Shown: piece after piece, positions 6,888 to 14,250 of the stretch
Position numbering within the stretch: the first letter of the stretch is position 1
Layout: each line of letters opens with the position of its first letter
Assembly: GCA_050999295.1 (NCBI GenBank)
Contig: JBPCPI010000223.1
Coordinates: 1-15,715, forward strand
Reading direction: 5' to 3'
Source: JACCQS01 sp050999295
GTDB lineage: Bacteria > Actinomycetota > Actinomycetes > Mycobacteriales > Geodermatophilaceae
DNA length: 15,715 nucleotides
Made by a program: the position numbers and the translations under genes
Notes under the pieces: model-generated
What the model was told of the DNA's origin: nothing
The model's database searches: none
Seen by the model: only the letters and a program-made list of their open reading frames with translations

Positions 6888-7610
6888 ATGTCGCCACCGG
6901 GATACCGACGGGTCCTGCTCAAGCTGTCCGGTGCGACTCTGGGTGGTGGCAAGGTCGGCATCGATCCCGACGTGGTGGCCGGCATCGCCCGGCAGGTGGC
7001 GCAGGTCGCCAACAGCGGAGTTCAGATCGCCATCGTTGTCGGGGGCGGAAACTTCTTCCGCGGCGCTGAGTTGTCCCAGCGCGGCATGGAACGGGGCCGA
7101 GCCGACTACATGGGCATGCTGGCGACAGTGATGAACTGCCTAGCCCTGCAGGATTTCTGCGAACGGGCGGGCGTCGCCACCCGGGTGCAGACCGCGATCA
7201 CGATGGGCCAGGTGGCCGAGCCCTACATTCCGTTGCGGGCGATCCGGCATCTGCAGAAGGGTCGCGTCGTCATCTTCGGAGCCGGCGCCGGAATGCCGTA
7301 CTTCTCCACGGACACGGTTGCCGCGCAACGTGCCCTCGAGATCGGCTGCGAGGTCCTTCTGCTGGCCAAGAACGGCGTGGACGGTGTCTATGACGCGGAT
7401 CCGCAGAAGGTCTCGGGTGCCGTCAAGTTCGACGTGATCACCCATGGCGAGGTACTCGCCCGCGGCCTCGCCGTGGCCGATGCGGCGGCAATCAGTCTCT
7501 GCCAGGCCAACGGGCTGCCCATCGTCGTATTCAGCCTGGATGTCGACGGCAACATCGCACGTGCGGTCGATGGTGAGAAGATCGGTACGCAGATCGCCAC
7601 ACCCGCCTGA
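6888..7610 (+). CDS. pyrH: UMP kinase
   Basis: 240 residues from ATG 6888, preceded by a weak GGCAGGA (6874-6880). PyrH phosphorylates UMP to UDP with ATP; it is the bacterial hexameric amino-acid-kinase-fold enzyme, usually controlled by GTP and UTP. Seen: the KLSG phosphate-binding start (12-15), VVGGGNFFRG (50-59), the DYMGMLATVMNCLALQDF segment (73-90), GAGAGMPYFSTDTVAAQRA (131-149) and KNGVDGVYDADPQK (161-174). There is no sign of damage. It lies between tsf and frr, the standard bacterial order. Confidence 0.98.
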   Translation: MSPPGYRRVLLKLSGATLGGGKVGIDPDVVAGIARQVAQVANSGVQIAIVVGGGNFFRGAELSQRGMERGRADYMGMLATVMNCLALQDFCERAGVATRVQTAITMGQVAEPYIPLRAIRHLQKGRVVIFGAGAGMPYFSTDTVAAQRALEIGCEVLLLAKNGVDGVYDADPQKVSGAVKFDVITHGEVLARGLAVADAAAISLCQANGLPIVVFSLDVDGNIARAVDGEKIGTQIATPA

Positions 7611-7676
7611 CGTCGTACCTGCCGATCCCCGACAGGACCGCCGCACCAGGCACTACCGCCGACTCTGGAGGACCGC

Positions 7677-8234
7677 GTGATCGACGACACCCTGCTCGAC
7701 GCTGAGGACCGAATGGACAAGGCGGTGTCGGTTCTGCGCGAGGATCTCGCAACCCTCAGGACTGGCCGAGCCACCCCCTCCATGTTCAACAAGATCATGA
7801 TCGACTACTACGGGGCTCAGACACCAGTGCCGCAGATGGCCTCGATCAACATCCCTGAGGCGCGGATGGCGATCATCAAGCCCTATGACGTGAGCCAACT
7901 CCCGGCGATCGAGAAGGCAATCCGCGACAGCGATCTCGGCGTCAATCCCGGCGGGGACGGCACGATGTTGCGCATCGTGTTCCCCCAACTCACCGAGGAG
8001 CGCCGCCGCGACCTCGGAAAGGTCGCCCGGACCAAGGGTGAGGACGGGAAGGTCGCGGTCCGCAACATCCGGCGCAAGGCTAAAGAGGAATTGGAGCGCC
8101 TGCAGAAGGACGGCGAGGTCGGGGAGGACGACGTACGGCGAGCAGAGAAGGAGCTCGACGACATCACCTCCGCACACGTCGCCACCATCGACGAGGCTGT
8201 GAAGACCAAGGAAGCCGAACTCCTCGAGGTCTGA
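7677..8234 (+). CDS. frr: Ribosome recycling factor
   Basis: 185 residues from GTG 7677, with a strong GGAGG (7667-7671) five bases upstream. RRF works with EF-G to split post-termination ribosomes. Seen: the long three-helix-bundle pattern with LRTGRATPSMFNKIMIDYYG at 27-46, the domain II segment VPQMASINIPEARMAIIKPYD, then LGVNPGGDGTMLRIVFPQLTEERR and the C-terminal helix rich in Lys/Glu. The length equals the family norm. The gene ends three bases before the cdsA start, implying coupled translation. Confidence 0.98.
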   Translation: MIDDTLLDAEDRMDKAVSVLREDLATLRTGRATPSMFNKIMIDYYGAQTPVPQMASINIPEARMAIIKPYDVSQLPAIEKAIRDSDLGVNPGGDGTMLRIVFPQLTEERRRDLGKVARTKGEDGKVAVRNIRRKAKEELERLQKDGEVGEDDVRRAEKELDDITSAHVATIDEAVKTKEAELLEV

Positions 8235-8237
8235 TCG

Positions 8238-9431
8238 GTGCTCGAGGAGAAGCCCCAGAACCGGCTTGGCAAGCCGCGTAAGCCCTCCGACGAGAGGTCC
8301 GGAGCAAGCACGTCAGGATCAGGACGTGTCGCTCCCCGGTCGGAGGCAGACCGGCAGAGCACGCCGTACTTCCCGTCGATCGTTGGTCGCAGCGCGCCTG
8401 CGCCGGTCGTGACCGCTGCGCCGACTGCGCCGGTGACCCAGCCGAAAGCGCCGGTGGCTGAGCCGAGTACGCCGGTGGCTGAGCCGAGTACGCCGGTAGT
8501 TCAGCCGAGCGCGCCTGCAGCTCAGCCGAGTGGGCCCACAGGGCAACCGACCTCGACGGTGCAGGAGACACCTGGGGGCCAGCCGTCCCAGATCGTTGTC
8601 GCGGCTACCGAGCCCAGCCGCGCCGGTCGCGATCTGCCGGTAGCGATCGCCGTGGGTGTCGGCCTCGCTGTCGCGATCATCGTCTCCTTGGTCATCTATC
8701 GGCCCGCGTTCCTGGTCATCGTTTCCGCTGCCGTGCTGATCAGCGTGTGGGAACTGACCCGTGCGCTGCGCTCGGCGCGGGTACGGGCACCTCTCGTGCC
8801 CCTGTTGCTTGGTTCCCTCGCGATGATCGCGGTGACCTGGCTCAGCGGCCCGAGCGGTCTGGCCGTGACCACGATGCTCACGGTGCTCGCGGCGATGGTG
8901 TGGCGCCTGTCCGACGGTCCGGTCGGATACTTCCGAGACGCATCCACGGCAGTCCTGATCACGGTGTACCTGCCGTTGCTCGCCTGCTTCGCGGTGTTGA
9001 TGCTGCGTCCCGATGACGGGGCCACCCGGGTCGTGACATTCATCGTCGCGGTGGTCTGCAGTGACGTGGGTGGATATGCCGCCGGAGTGCTGTTCGGTAA
9101 GCACCCGATGGCACCGACGGTCAGTGCGAAGAAGTCCTGGGAGGGATTCGGCGGATCGGTCTTGGCCTGCATGATCGCCGGGATGTTCTTGGTGGGGATG
9201 GCTCTGGACGGTTCCTGGTGGCAGGGAGCCGTGTACGGCGCAGCCATCGCCGCAACGGCGACCCTTGGCGATCTCGGCGAGTCGATCATCAAACGTGATC
9301 TCGGGATCAAGGACATGGGCAGCCTGCTGCCCGGTCATGGCGGGCTGATGGACCGGATGGACTCGTTGTTGCCCTCCGCCGTGGTCGCCTACCTCCTGCT
9401 GAACTTGTTCGTTCCCCCCGCCCTCACCTGA
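8238..9431 (+). CDS. cdsA: CDP-diacylglycerol synthase with long disordered N-terminus
   Basis: 397 residues from GTG 8238, three bases after the frr stop. CdsA condenses phosphatidate with CTP to CDP-diacylglycerol, the precursor of the membrane phospholipids, at the inner membrane. From about residue 133 the protein is a run of hydrophobic segments. The C-terminal family signature is present from about 344 (GDLGESIIKRDLGIKDMGSL, then GHGGLMDRMDS), including the K-R and K-D residues and the D-R-M-D motif. The first 130 residues are hydrophilic and rich in Pro/Ala/Ser, with six PVAEPST-like heptads (about 65-106). Actinobacterial CdsA proteins often have such a cytoplasmic extension, but this one is long and repetitive. 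An internal start would shorten it, but I see none better supported. Confidence 0.95.
   Translation: MLEEKPQNRLGKPRKPSDERSGASTSGSGRVAPRSEADRQSTPYFPSIVGRSAPAPVVTAAPTAPVTQPKAPVAEPSTPVAEPSTPVVQPSAPAAQPSGPTGQPTSTVQETPGGQPSQIVVAATEPSRAGRDLPVAIAVGVGLAVAIIVSLVIYRPAFLVIVSAAVLISVWELTRALRSARVRAPLVPLLLGSLAMIAVTWLSGPSGLAVTTMLTVLAAMVWRLSDGPVGYFRDASTAVLITVYLPLLACFAVLMLRPDDGATRVVTFIVAVVCSDVGGYAAGVLFGKHPMAPTVSAKKSWEGFGGSVLACMIAGMFLVGMALDGSWWQGAVYGAAIAATATLGDLGESIIKRDLGIKDMGSLLPGHGGLMDRMDSLLPSAVVAYLLLNLFVPPALT
8429..8554 (+). repeat. 21-bp in-frame tandem repeat array in cdsA
   Basis: Six 21-bp units run head to tail. The units at 8450-8470 and 8471-8491 are identical (GCCGGTGGCTGAGCCGAGTA plus C). The units at 8429-8449, 8492-8512, 8513-8533 and 8534-8554 are progressively diverged. 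Each encodes a heptad of the type P-V-A-E-P-S-T, in the disordered N-terminal extension of CDP-diacylglycerol synthase. Confidence 0.9.
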
Positions 9432-9473
9432 CCGGGTCAGGAACGCTGTCCGGACCCGAAGCGTCAGACCAGC

Positions 9474-10106
9474 ATGGACGAATGGACTCCCGCCGGACCG
9501 GACATCTCCGCACGGTCGGCCCCTCCTCGGCCGTGGGGTGGCGAATCGCCGTACGTTGTGGTCAGCCGGATCCCGGAGACCGAGCCCTACGTCGTGGGCA
9601 TCGACAAGGCCAAGATGAGCGCCGTCTGGGGCTCTGTCGTCGCGTTCACCGTGCTGCTGTGGATCGGCCTGATCAGTTACGCATCGGCCAGCATTGAGAC
9701 GTTGAACCCGCTGTCGATCATGGGCTTGCCCGCATTGATCTCGATCGGCGCGAATTGCTTCATCTGGTACGTGGCCGTCAGCGGCGGGCCACAACTGGCC
9801 TTGAACCCGCACGGTCTGTGGATCCGTGCGCGCAAGTGGCCGGTCAAAGCACTGTTCCTGCCCTGGGAATCAGTCGGCCGGATCTATGTCCGGCGCGCCG
9901 GCCTGGGGGACCGAGCGCTCTGCGTGCTGCCCGTAGACGCTCGGGTCGGTTCGGGCCTGGGCGCGTACACAAGGTACGACCAGGCGCTGCAGCGGTTGAT
10001 GACTGGGGCGAAGCTGACCGCATCCGTTCGGTTCGCCGACCGTCCGGAGGTGGAGATCCTGGGGGCACTCAGTCATTTCGCCGCAGGCCGGGTGCGCCTT
10101 GGCTGA
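9474..10106 (+). CDS. Small membrane protein with PH-like C-terminal domain, unknown function
   Basis: 210 residues from ATG 9474, 42 bp after cdsA, with no clear ribosome-binding site. The N-terminal 45 residues are polar. Two hydrophobic spans follow (about 48-70, SAVWGSVVAFTVLLWIGLIS, and 83-104). The C-terminal half has the pattern of a bacterial PH domain: LNPHGLWIRARKWPVKALFLPWESV, then alternating strands and a closing helix (YDQALQRLMTG). The fold assignment is by pattern only and the function is unknown. Its place behind cdsA suggests co-transcription and perhaps a membrane-related job. Its stop codon directly abuts the stop of the convergent methyltransferase gene. Confidence 0.8.
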   Translation: MDEWTPAGPDISARSAPPRPWGGESPYVVVSRIPETEPYVVGIDKAKMSAVWGSVVAFTVLLWIGLISYASASIETLNPLSIMGLPALISIGANCFIWYVAVSGGPQLALNPHGLWIRARKWPVKALFLPWESVGRIYVRRAGLGDRALCVLPVDARVGSGLGAYTRYDQALQRLMTGAKLTASVRFADRPEVEILGALSHFAAGRVRLG

Positions 10107-10715
10107 TCAGCGCTCGGCGTGCTGACGGATCCAGGTGTGCATGGCGATCCCGGAGGCCACGCCTGCGTTGATCGACCGGGTGGATCCGTACTGCGCGATC
10201 GAGCACACCACCGCGGCCGACGACCGGGCCAGTTCGCTGAGCCCCCCGCCCTCCTGACCAAAGAGCAGGATGCACTCGCGCGGCAACTCGGCCGTCTCGA
10301 GCGGCACGGCGTCCGGCAGGTTGTCGATGGCCACCACGGGTAGCCCGGCTTCGGCGGCCCAATCGGCGAGAACCGCCGCGTCGGCGTGGTAGCGAATGTG
10401 CTGATAACGATCGGTCACCATCGCACCACGGCGGTTCCAGCGCCGCCGCCCGACGATGTGCACCTCGGCGGCCAGGAAGGCGTTCGCCGTACGGACGACC
10501 GTGCCGATATTGAGGTCGTGCGCGAAATTCTCGATTGCGACATGGAAAGGGTGCCGGCGCAGGTCCAAGTCGGCCACGATCGCCGCCACGGACCAGTACC
10601 GGTAGCGGTCAACGACGTTGCGCCGGTCCCCGTCGCGGAGCAGCTCGGGATCCAACCGTGGATCATCCGGGACCGGGCCCTGCCAGGGCCCCATGCCGAC
10701 CGGCTCGCTGTCCAT
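10107..10715 (-). CDS. SpoU/TrmH-family (SPOUT) RNA 2'-O-methyltransferase
   Basis: 202 residues from ATG 10715, without an obvious Shine-Dalgarno sequence. The open frame runs far upstream antisense to rlmN, and that part is rejected as shadow. The three SPOUT motifs are visible: NIGTVVRTANAF (69-80, the N-x-G-x-x-x-R-T-A signature), LLFGQEGGGLS (150-160) and YGSTRSINAGVASGIAMHTW (176-195), which form the knotted S-adenosylmethionine site. Such enzymes methylate ribose 2'-OH in rRNA or tRNA; the substrate cannot be told from sequence. The protein is shorter than TsnR-type enzymes because it lacks an N-terminal RNA-binding domain, more like TrmL/TrmH. It is head-to-head with rlmN across 84 bp. 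Confidence 0.9.
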   Translation of the reverse strand: MDSEPVGMGPWQGPVPDDPRLDPELLRDGDRRNVVDRYRYWSVAAIVADLDLRRHPFHVAIENFAHDLNIGTVVRTANAFLAAEVHIVGRRRWNRRGAMVTDRYQHIRYHADAAVLADWAAEAGLPVVAIDNLPDAVPLETAELPRECILLFGQEGGGLSELARSSAAVVCSIAQYGSTRSINAGVASGIAMHTWIRQHAER

Positions 10716-10799
10716 CCGTTCAGTGTGCCGCGGTGACAGCGTGACTGCCCTCGACGTGACCGATGCCTCGGCGGGCAGCGTGCGACCATGGGAGGCGAT

Positions 10800-11957
10800 A
10801 TGTCTACCGCGTCGCTGCCACTGCCGCTGGTCTGGACGCCGCCGAGAGCCACCAAGCCGCCGCGGCATCTTGCCGATCTGAGTACCGAGCAGGTACGCGC
10901 GGCTGTCGTCGAGGCGGGGCAGCCCGCCTATCGGGCCGAGCAGCTGTCCCGGCACTACTTCGAGGCACCTGCCGGGCAGGAACTCACCGAGGTGCCCCGC
11001 ACCGCTCGTGAGGGACTCCGCGCGCAACTCCTGCCAGCGCTCCTGGAAGCGGTCAACGAACGCAGCGCGGACCGGGGAAACACCCGCAAGACGCTGTGGC
11101 GCGCCTTCGACGGCACGCTGATCGAAAGCGTGCTGATGCGGTATCCGGACCGCGCCACGCTGTGTGTGTCCAGCCAGGCCGGCTGCGGGATGGCGTGTCC
11201 GTTCTGCGCCACCGGTCAGGGCGGCCTGACCCGCAATCTGTCGGCCGGGGAGATCGTGGACCAGGTGGTCAGCGCGGCCAGGGCGATGCGCGCGGGCGAG
11301 CTGCCGGGCGGGCCGGGCCGCTTGTCGAATGTCGTCTTCATGGGCATGGGCGAACCGCTGGCCAACTACAACCGGGTGCTGACCGCCATTCGCCGGATGC
11401 TCGCGCCGAGCCCGCACGGCCTCGGGATGTCCGCCCGCGGGATCACGGTCTCCACCGTCGGGCTCGTACCGGCCATGTCGCGGCTCACCGAGGAGGGACT
11501 CCCGCTTACCCTGGCGGTAAGCCTGCATGCTCCCGACGACGACCTCAGGGACACCCTCGTCCCGGTCAACACGCGATGGCCGGTACGGGAGGTCCTCGAC
11601 GCAGCCTGGCGCTACGCCGACGTGACCGGGCGCCGGGTCTCCATCGAGTACGCGCTGATCCGAGACGTGAACGACTCGGTGGAGCGCGCCGATCAGCTGG
11701 GCCACCTGCTGGCCGGACGGTTGACGCATGTGAACGTCATCCCGCTCAACCCCACTCCGGGTAGCAAGTGGGATGCAAGCACGCCGCAGGCCCAGGACCG
11801 ATTCGTCTCCGCCGTACAGGCGCATGGCGTCACGATCACCGTGCGCGATACCCGAGGGCGGGAGATCGACGGCGCATGCGGTCAACTCGCCGCCTCTGGG
11901 GGGGATCAGACCCCCCGCGCCCGGCGTGCGGCTGGAACAGCGCTGGCCCGCTCGTGA
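10800..11957 (+). CDS. rlmN: Dual-specificity RNA methyltransferase RlmN
   Basis: 385 residues from ATG 10800. GGGAGG (10790-10795) lies four bases upstream and overlaps the alternative ATG at 10788, so the downstream ATG is preferred. RlmN is a radical-SAM enzyme that adds a C2 methyl to A2503 of 23S rRNA and A37 of some tRNAs. The radical-SAM [4Fe-4S] ligands are C129, C133 and C136 (CGMACPFC). VVFMGMGEPLANY is the conserved GEP region. ISTVG-like VSTVGLVP, SLHAPDDDLRD and the H-V-N-V-I-P-L-N-P segment are intact. The methyl-carrying C-terminal Cys is C360 (GACGQL). A 25-residue Arg/Ala-rich tail follows. The stop overlaps the start of the next gene as GTGA, implying coupling to the transporter. 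Confidence 0.97.
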   Translation: MSTASLPLPLVWTPPRATKPPRHLADLSTEQVRAAVVEAGQPAYRAEQLSRHYFEAPAGQELTEVPRTAREGLRAQLLPALLEAVNERSADRGNTRKTLWRAFDGTLIESVLMRYPDRATLCVSSQAGCGMACPFCATGQGGLTRNLSAGEIVDQVVSAARAMRAGELPGGPGRLSNVVFMGMGEPLANYNRVLTAIRRMLAPSPHGLGMSARGITVSTVGLVPAMSRLTEEGLPLTLAVSLHAPDDDLRDTLVPVNTRWPVREVLDAAWRYADVTGRRVSIEYALIRDVNDSVERADQLGHLLAGRLTHVNVIPLNPTPGSKWDASTPQAQDRFVSAVQAHGVTITVRDTRGREIDGACGQLAASGGDQTPRARRAAGTALARS

Positions 11958-12655
11958 CCGTTGCCGAAGCCCACGAGCACAGCCACGCCAACGTCTCCGG
12001 TGGGTGGCTGCGAGCCGCGGTCTTCGGTGCCATGGACGGGCTGGTCACCAATACCGCGCTGGTGGCCGGTTTGGGCGCGGCCGCCTCCAGTGGCACGGTG
12101 GTGCTCGGTGGAGTCGCGGGACTCGTCGCCGGTGCGCTCTCCATGGCGTTGGGGGAGTACACCTCGGTCTCGACTCAGAACGAGCAGCTCGACCTCGAGG
12201 TGAGCAAGGAACGGCGTGAACTGCGGGTCCACCCCCAGGAGGAGCGCGCCGAGATGGTCGCCCTGTGGCGCAGGCGGGGCCTTGACGGTGCGCTGGCCGA
12301 ACAAGTCGCCGCGCAGCTGGCCCGCGATCCCGAGCAGGAACTGCGCGAGCACGCGAGAGCCGAACTGGGACTGGATCCGGACGAGAAGCCCTCACCCTGG
12401 ACGGCCGCCTGGTCCTCGTTCATTTGCTTCGGGCTTGGGGCCCTGATCCCGCTGCTGCCCTACCTCTTCGGCTTCGACGAGGTGTACGCCGCGGTGGCCC
12501 TCGGCGGGATCGGGCTCTTCTTCGCCGGTGTGCTCTCGGCCCGGTTCACGGCTCGACCGTGGTGGTCCGGCGGACTCCGTCAGCTCACGATGGGACTGTT
12601 GGCCGCAGGCCTCACTTACCTCATCGGCTCCTGGATCGGGGTCCCCGCCAGCTGA
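11954..12655 (+). CDS. VIT1/CCC1-family iron/manganese transporter
   Basis: 233 residues from GTG 11954, overlapping the rlmN stop (GTGA). The VIT1/CCC1 family moves Fe2+ or Mn2+ across membranes, in bacteria probably outward. Seen: the first membrane segment motif FGAMDGLVTNTALVAGL (24-40), the second with GALSMALGEYTSVSTQNEQ (60-78), a Glu-rich cytoplasmic metal-binding section (79-147, helices with EERAEM and EQELREHARAELGL) and three further hydrophobic spans (about 151-173, 176-195 and 207-229). This matches the five-helix topology and usual length. Its 3' end overlaps the convergent PPOX gene by 40 bp. Substrate choice is not determined. Confidence 0.92.
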   Translation: MTVAEAHEHSHANVSGGWLRAAVFGAMDGLVTNTALVAGLGAAASSGTVVLGGVAGLVAGALSMALGEYTSVSTQNEQLDLEVSKERRELRVHPQEERAEMVALWRRRGLDGALAEQVAAQLARDPEQELREHARAELGLDPDEKPSPWTAAWSSFICFGLGALIPLLPYLFGFDEVYAAVALGGIGLFFAGVLSARFTARPWWSGGLRQLTMGLLAAGLTYLIGSWIGVPAS

Positions 12656-13056
12656 TCCGGCACGTCTCGGGCTGACCTGCCGTCGGTGCCGGGATTGATG
12701 CCGAAGCTCACGATCCGGGTCGGGCGGATCCGAATGACCTCGCGGCTGAACCCCTGCATCGGCGGCTCGTGATCCTCGACCGCCTCGGCCCGGCCACGGA
12801 TCTCGAGACACCGGACCACCCAGGGTCGGAACGACACGATGTCGTCGACGACCAGGGACACCAGCGGCCTGGCCCGGACGTTGCGGAACTTCTGCGTCGC
12901 GCCCATCCGGTGACCACCGACGACGACGGTGGCCGTCTCCGCGTCGAAGCTGAAGCTGACCGGGTTGTTCTGCGGTTGGCCGTGCGGGCCGACCGTGGCC
13001 AACCGGCCAAGCGGCTGCTCCGATAGGTAGGCGATCTCTTCCTTGGTGAAAGTCAT
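12616..13056 (-). CDS. PPOX-class F420-dependent oxidoreductase-like protein (MSMEG_5819 type)
   Basis: 146 residues from ATG 13056. A TTG seven codons upstream is less likely. The sequence starts MTFTKEEIAYLSEQPLGRL, continues with ATVGPHGQPQNNPVSFSFD and GGHRMGATQKFRNV, and ends the barrel with LVVDDI..PWVVRCLEIRGRAE and PPMQGFSREVIRIRPTRIVSFG. This is the split beta-barrel flavin-binding fold and closely resembles the actinobacterial TIGR04023 group, as I remember it. Members use F420 or FMN; the substrate is unknown. It is divergent from the Trp-rich gene (101 bp apart) and its 3' end overlaps the transporter gene. Confidence 0.88.
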   Translation of the reverse strand: MTFTKEEIAYLSEQPLGRLATVGPHGQPQNNPVSFSFDAETATVVVGGHRMGATQKFRNVRARPLVSLVVDDIVSFRPWVVRCLEIRGRAEAVEDHEPPMQGFSREVIRIRPTRIVSFGINPGTDGRSARDVPDQLAGTPIQEPMR

Positions 13057-13157
13057 GCCGGCATCGTCATCCCTCAAGTCCGCGTGAGGTCAAGCGGCAA
13101 ACCGCAGGTAGCATCCGACGGGCCGACTGCGGGCCGATGCTGTGAGGGGGGCCGCCT
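13057..13157. promoter_or_regulatory. Divergent promoter region, PPOX gene (-) and Trp-rich gene (+)
   Basis: A minus-strand TTGACC (13088-13093) fits a -35 element but lacks a good -10 at 17 bp. On the plus strand TAGCAT (13109-13114) fits a -10 and would give a leader of about 37 nt before GTG 13158. GAGGGGG (13144-13150) is a good ribosome-binding site for that GTG. The assignments are tentative. Confidence 0.3.
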
Positions 13158-13889
13158 GTGCGGGAGGACACCGACGATCGGCGGCCGCGGCATGCGCGCT
13201 GGCAGTATCCGGAGTCGAGAGGCGTGCCTCCCGCGGACATTTTCGTCCCGCTGAACGAGCAGCTGATCAATATCCGGCGCTGGAACCAGGATCGAGGCTG
13301 GGGCCTCGACGAAGCCGAACTCGATGCCATCGACCTCACCCCGCGCACTCATGCCGATCCGCTGGTCGTCGACCTGATCGCGGTGTACCTCGACGACCTG
13401 CCGCTCGGGAACGGCCAAGAGCAACTCGGCGGAGTACGCCGGACGTGCGGCGAACTATGGAGCGTGGCCGCCGAACAGCAGCCGAACACCTGGTTCTGGG
13501 ACTGGGTTCGCGACCGGTACGATCCCCGCCCCAAGCCCGTACGACTGCTCCCCGGGATCATTCACTGGCCCGGTGTGCGCCGAATGACCGTCGATCTGGG
13601 AGCTCACTGGATACCGGGTCAGCACATCCGTCCCAGCAGCATCCGCGGGCCGGGGTCAGCCCACGCCGAGATCCTCGCCGCCGCGGCGCACTTTCCTCGA
13701 TGGGCTCGCGCCATGGACGGAAGCAGCGTTCCCTACATCTGGCTCTCCGGCTATCAGGTGACCCATCCGGAGGAGTCCACGCACGTGCGGCTGCCGGGCC
13801 TGGCCTGGGTCGGCTATCGCAAGACCCTTAGCTTCACCGTCGATCGGATCGATCGAGCGCACAGCGGCTGGGCATCACCGGTCATCTAG
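13158..13889 (+). CDS. Tryptophan-rich protein of unknown function
   Basis: 243 residues from GTG 13158, with purine-rich GAGGGGG a few bases upstream. I do not recognise the family. There is no signal peptide or membrane span. It holds 13 tryptophans (over 5%), several in motifs such as INIRRWNQDRGWGLDE, TWFWDWVRDRYDP, IIHWPGVRRM and YIWLSGYQV. Codon use resembles the neighbours, with GC-rich third positions throughout, so it is a real gene. The alternation in the second half (VRRMTVDLGAHWIP, RKTLSFTVDRID) suggests a beta-rich soluble fold. It is divergent from the PPOX gene and convergent with the DUF2631 gene, 28 bp away. Confidence 0.8.
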   Translation: MREDTDDRRPRHARWQYPESRGVPPADIFVPLNEQLINIRRWNQDRGWGLDEAELDAIDLTPRTHADPLVVDLIAVYLDDLPLGNGQEQLGGVRRTCGELWSVAAEQQPNTWFWDWVRDRYDPRPKPVRLLPGIIHWPGVRRMTVDLGAHWIPGQHIRPSSIRGPGSAHAEILAAAAHFPRWARAMDGSSVPYIWLSGYQVTHPEESTHVRLPGLAWVGYRKTLSFTVDRIDRAHSGWASPVI

Positions 13890-13917
13890 CTACCGACGCG
13901 GGACTGGGCGAGCCACC

Positions 13918-14196
13918 TCAGTTGCGCCAGGCGCGACGGCGCCGCACCGCATCCCGGATCAGGATCCCGGCGATCAGCGCAGCCGTCCCGATGACCCACA
14001 GGTTCTCCACCTGGCCGGTGTGGTTGCCGACCAGCATCAGCAGCAGGGAGACCACAGCCAGCCAGCCGAGGATCCTGGGGACCACCTTGAATTCCTGATG
14101 CCAACCCCAGTCCTCGGGTCGTTCGTGCGGCTCGAGTACGTACCCATCCCATGACGGGACAGCCAGATCACGACGCGGCTCGGAACTGGTGTTCAC
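13918..14196 (-). CDS. DUF2631-like small membrane protein
   Basis: 92 residues from GTG 14196, with AAAGGA (14202-14207) five bases upstream. The frame extends 11 codons further to 14229 without support. The soluble N-terminal half contains the motif VLEPHERPEDWGWHQEF, followed by two hydrophobic spans (VVPRILGWLAVVSLLLMLVG and LWVIGTAALIAGILI) and an Arg-rich cytoplasmic end (RRRRAWRN). This agrees with the actinobacterial DUF2631 family, which I recall also lies near dxr in M. tuberculosis (Rv2876). The function is unknown. It is 54 bp downstream of vapC on the same strand and may share its transcript, though it has its own ribosome-binding site. Confidence 0.85.
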   Translation of the reverse strand: MNTSSEPRRDLAVPSWDGYVLEPHERPEDWGWHQEFKVVPRILGWLAVVSLLLMLVGNHTGQVENLWVIGTAALIAGILIRDAVRRRRAWRN

Positions 14197-14250
14197 GTGG
14201 ATCCTTTCGACCGCTGGTACGTCCGCCACATCATCGCAGACCCGCCGAGG

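Noticed and set aside
8429..8554. Short repeats in cdsA as a CRISPR array
   Set aside because: Units are contiguous without spacers and keep the reading frame, so they are a coding minisatellite.
8319..9812. 497-codon minus-strand open frame opposite cdsA and the PH-like gene
   Set aside because: Low-complexity His/Arg/Gly-rich translation with no motif, antisense to a well-supported cdsA.
10716..11885. N-terminal extension of the SPOUT methyltransferase frame antisense to rlmN
   Set aside because: The extension mirrors rlmN codons and shows no domain; the family start fits ATG 10715.
13886..14152. 88-codon minus-strand frame overlapping the DUF2631 gene
   Set aside because: Out-of-frame shadow of the DUF2631 gene with no membrane pattern or motif.
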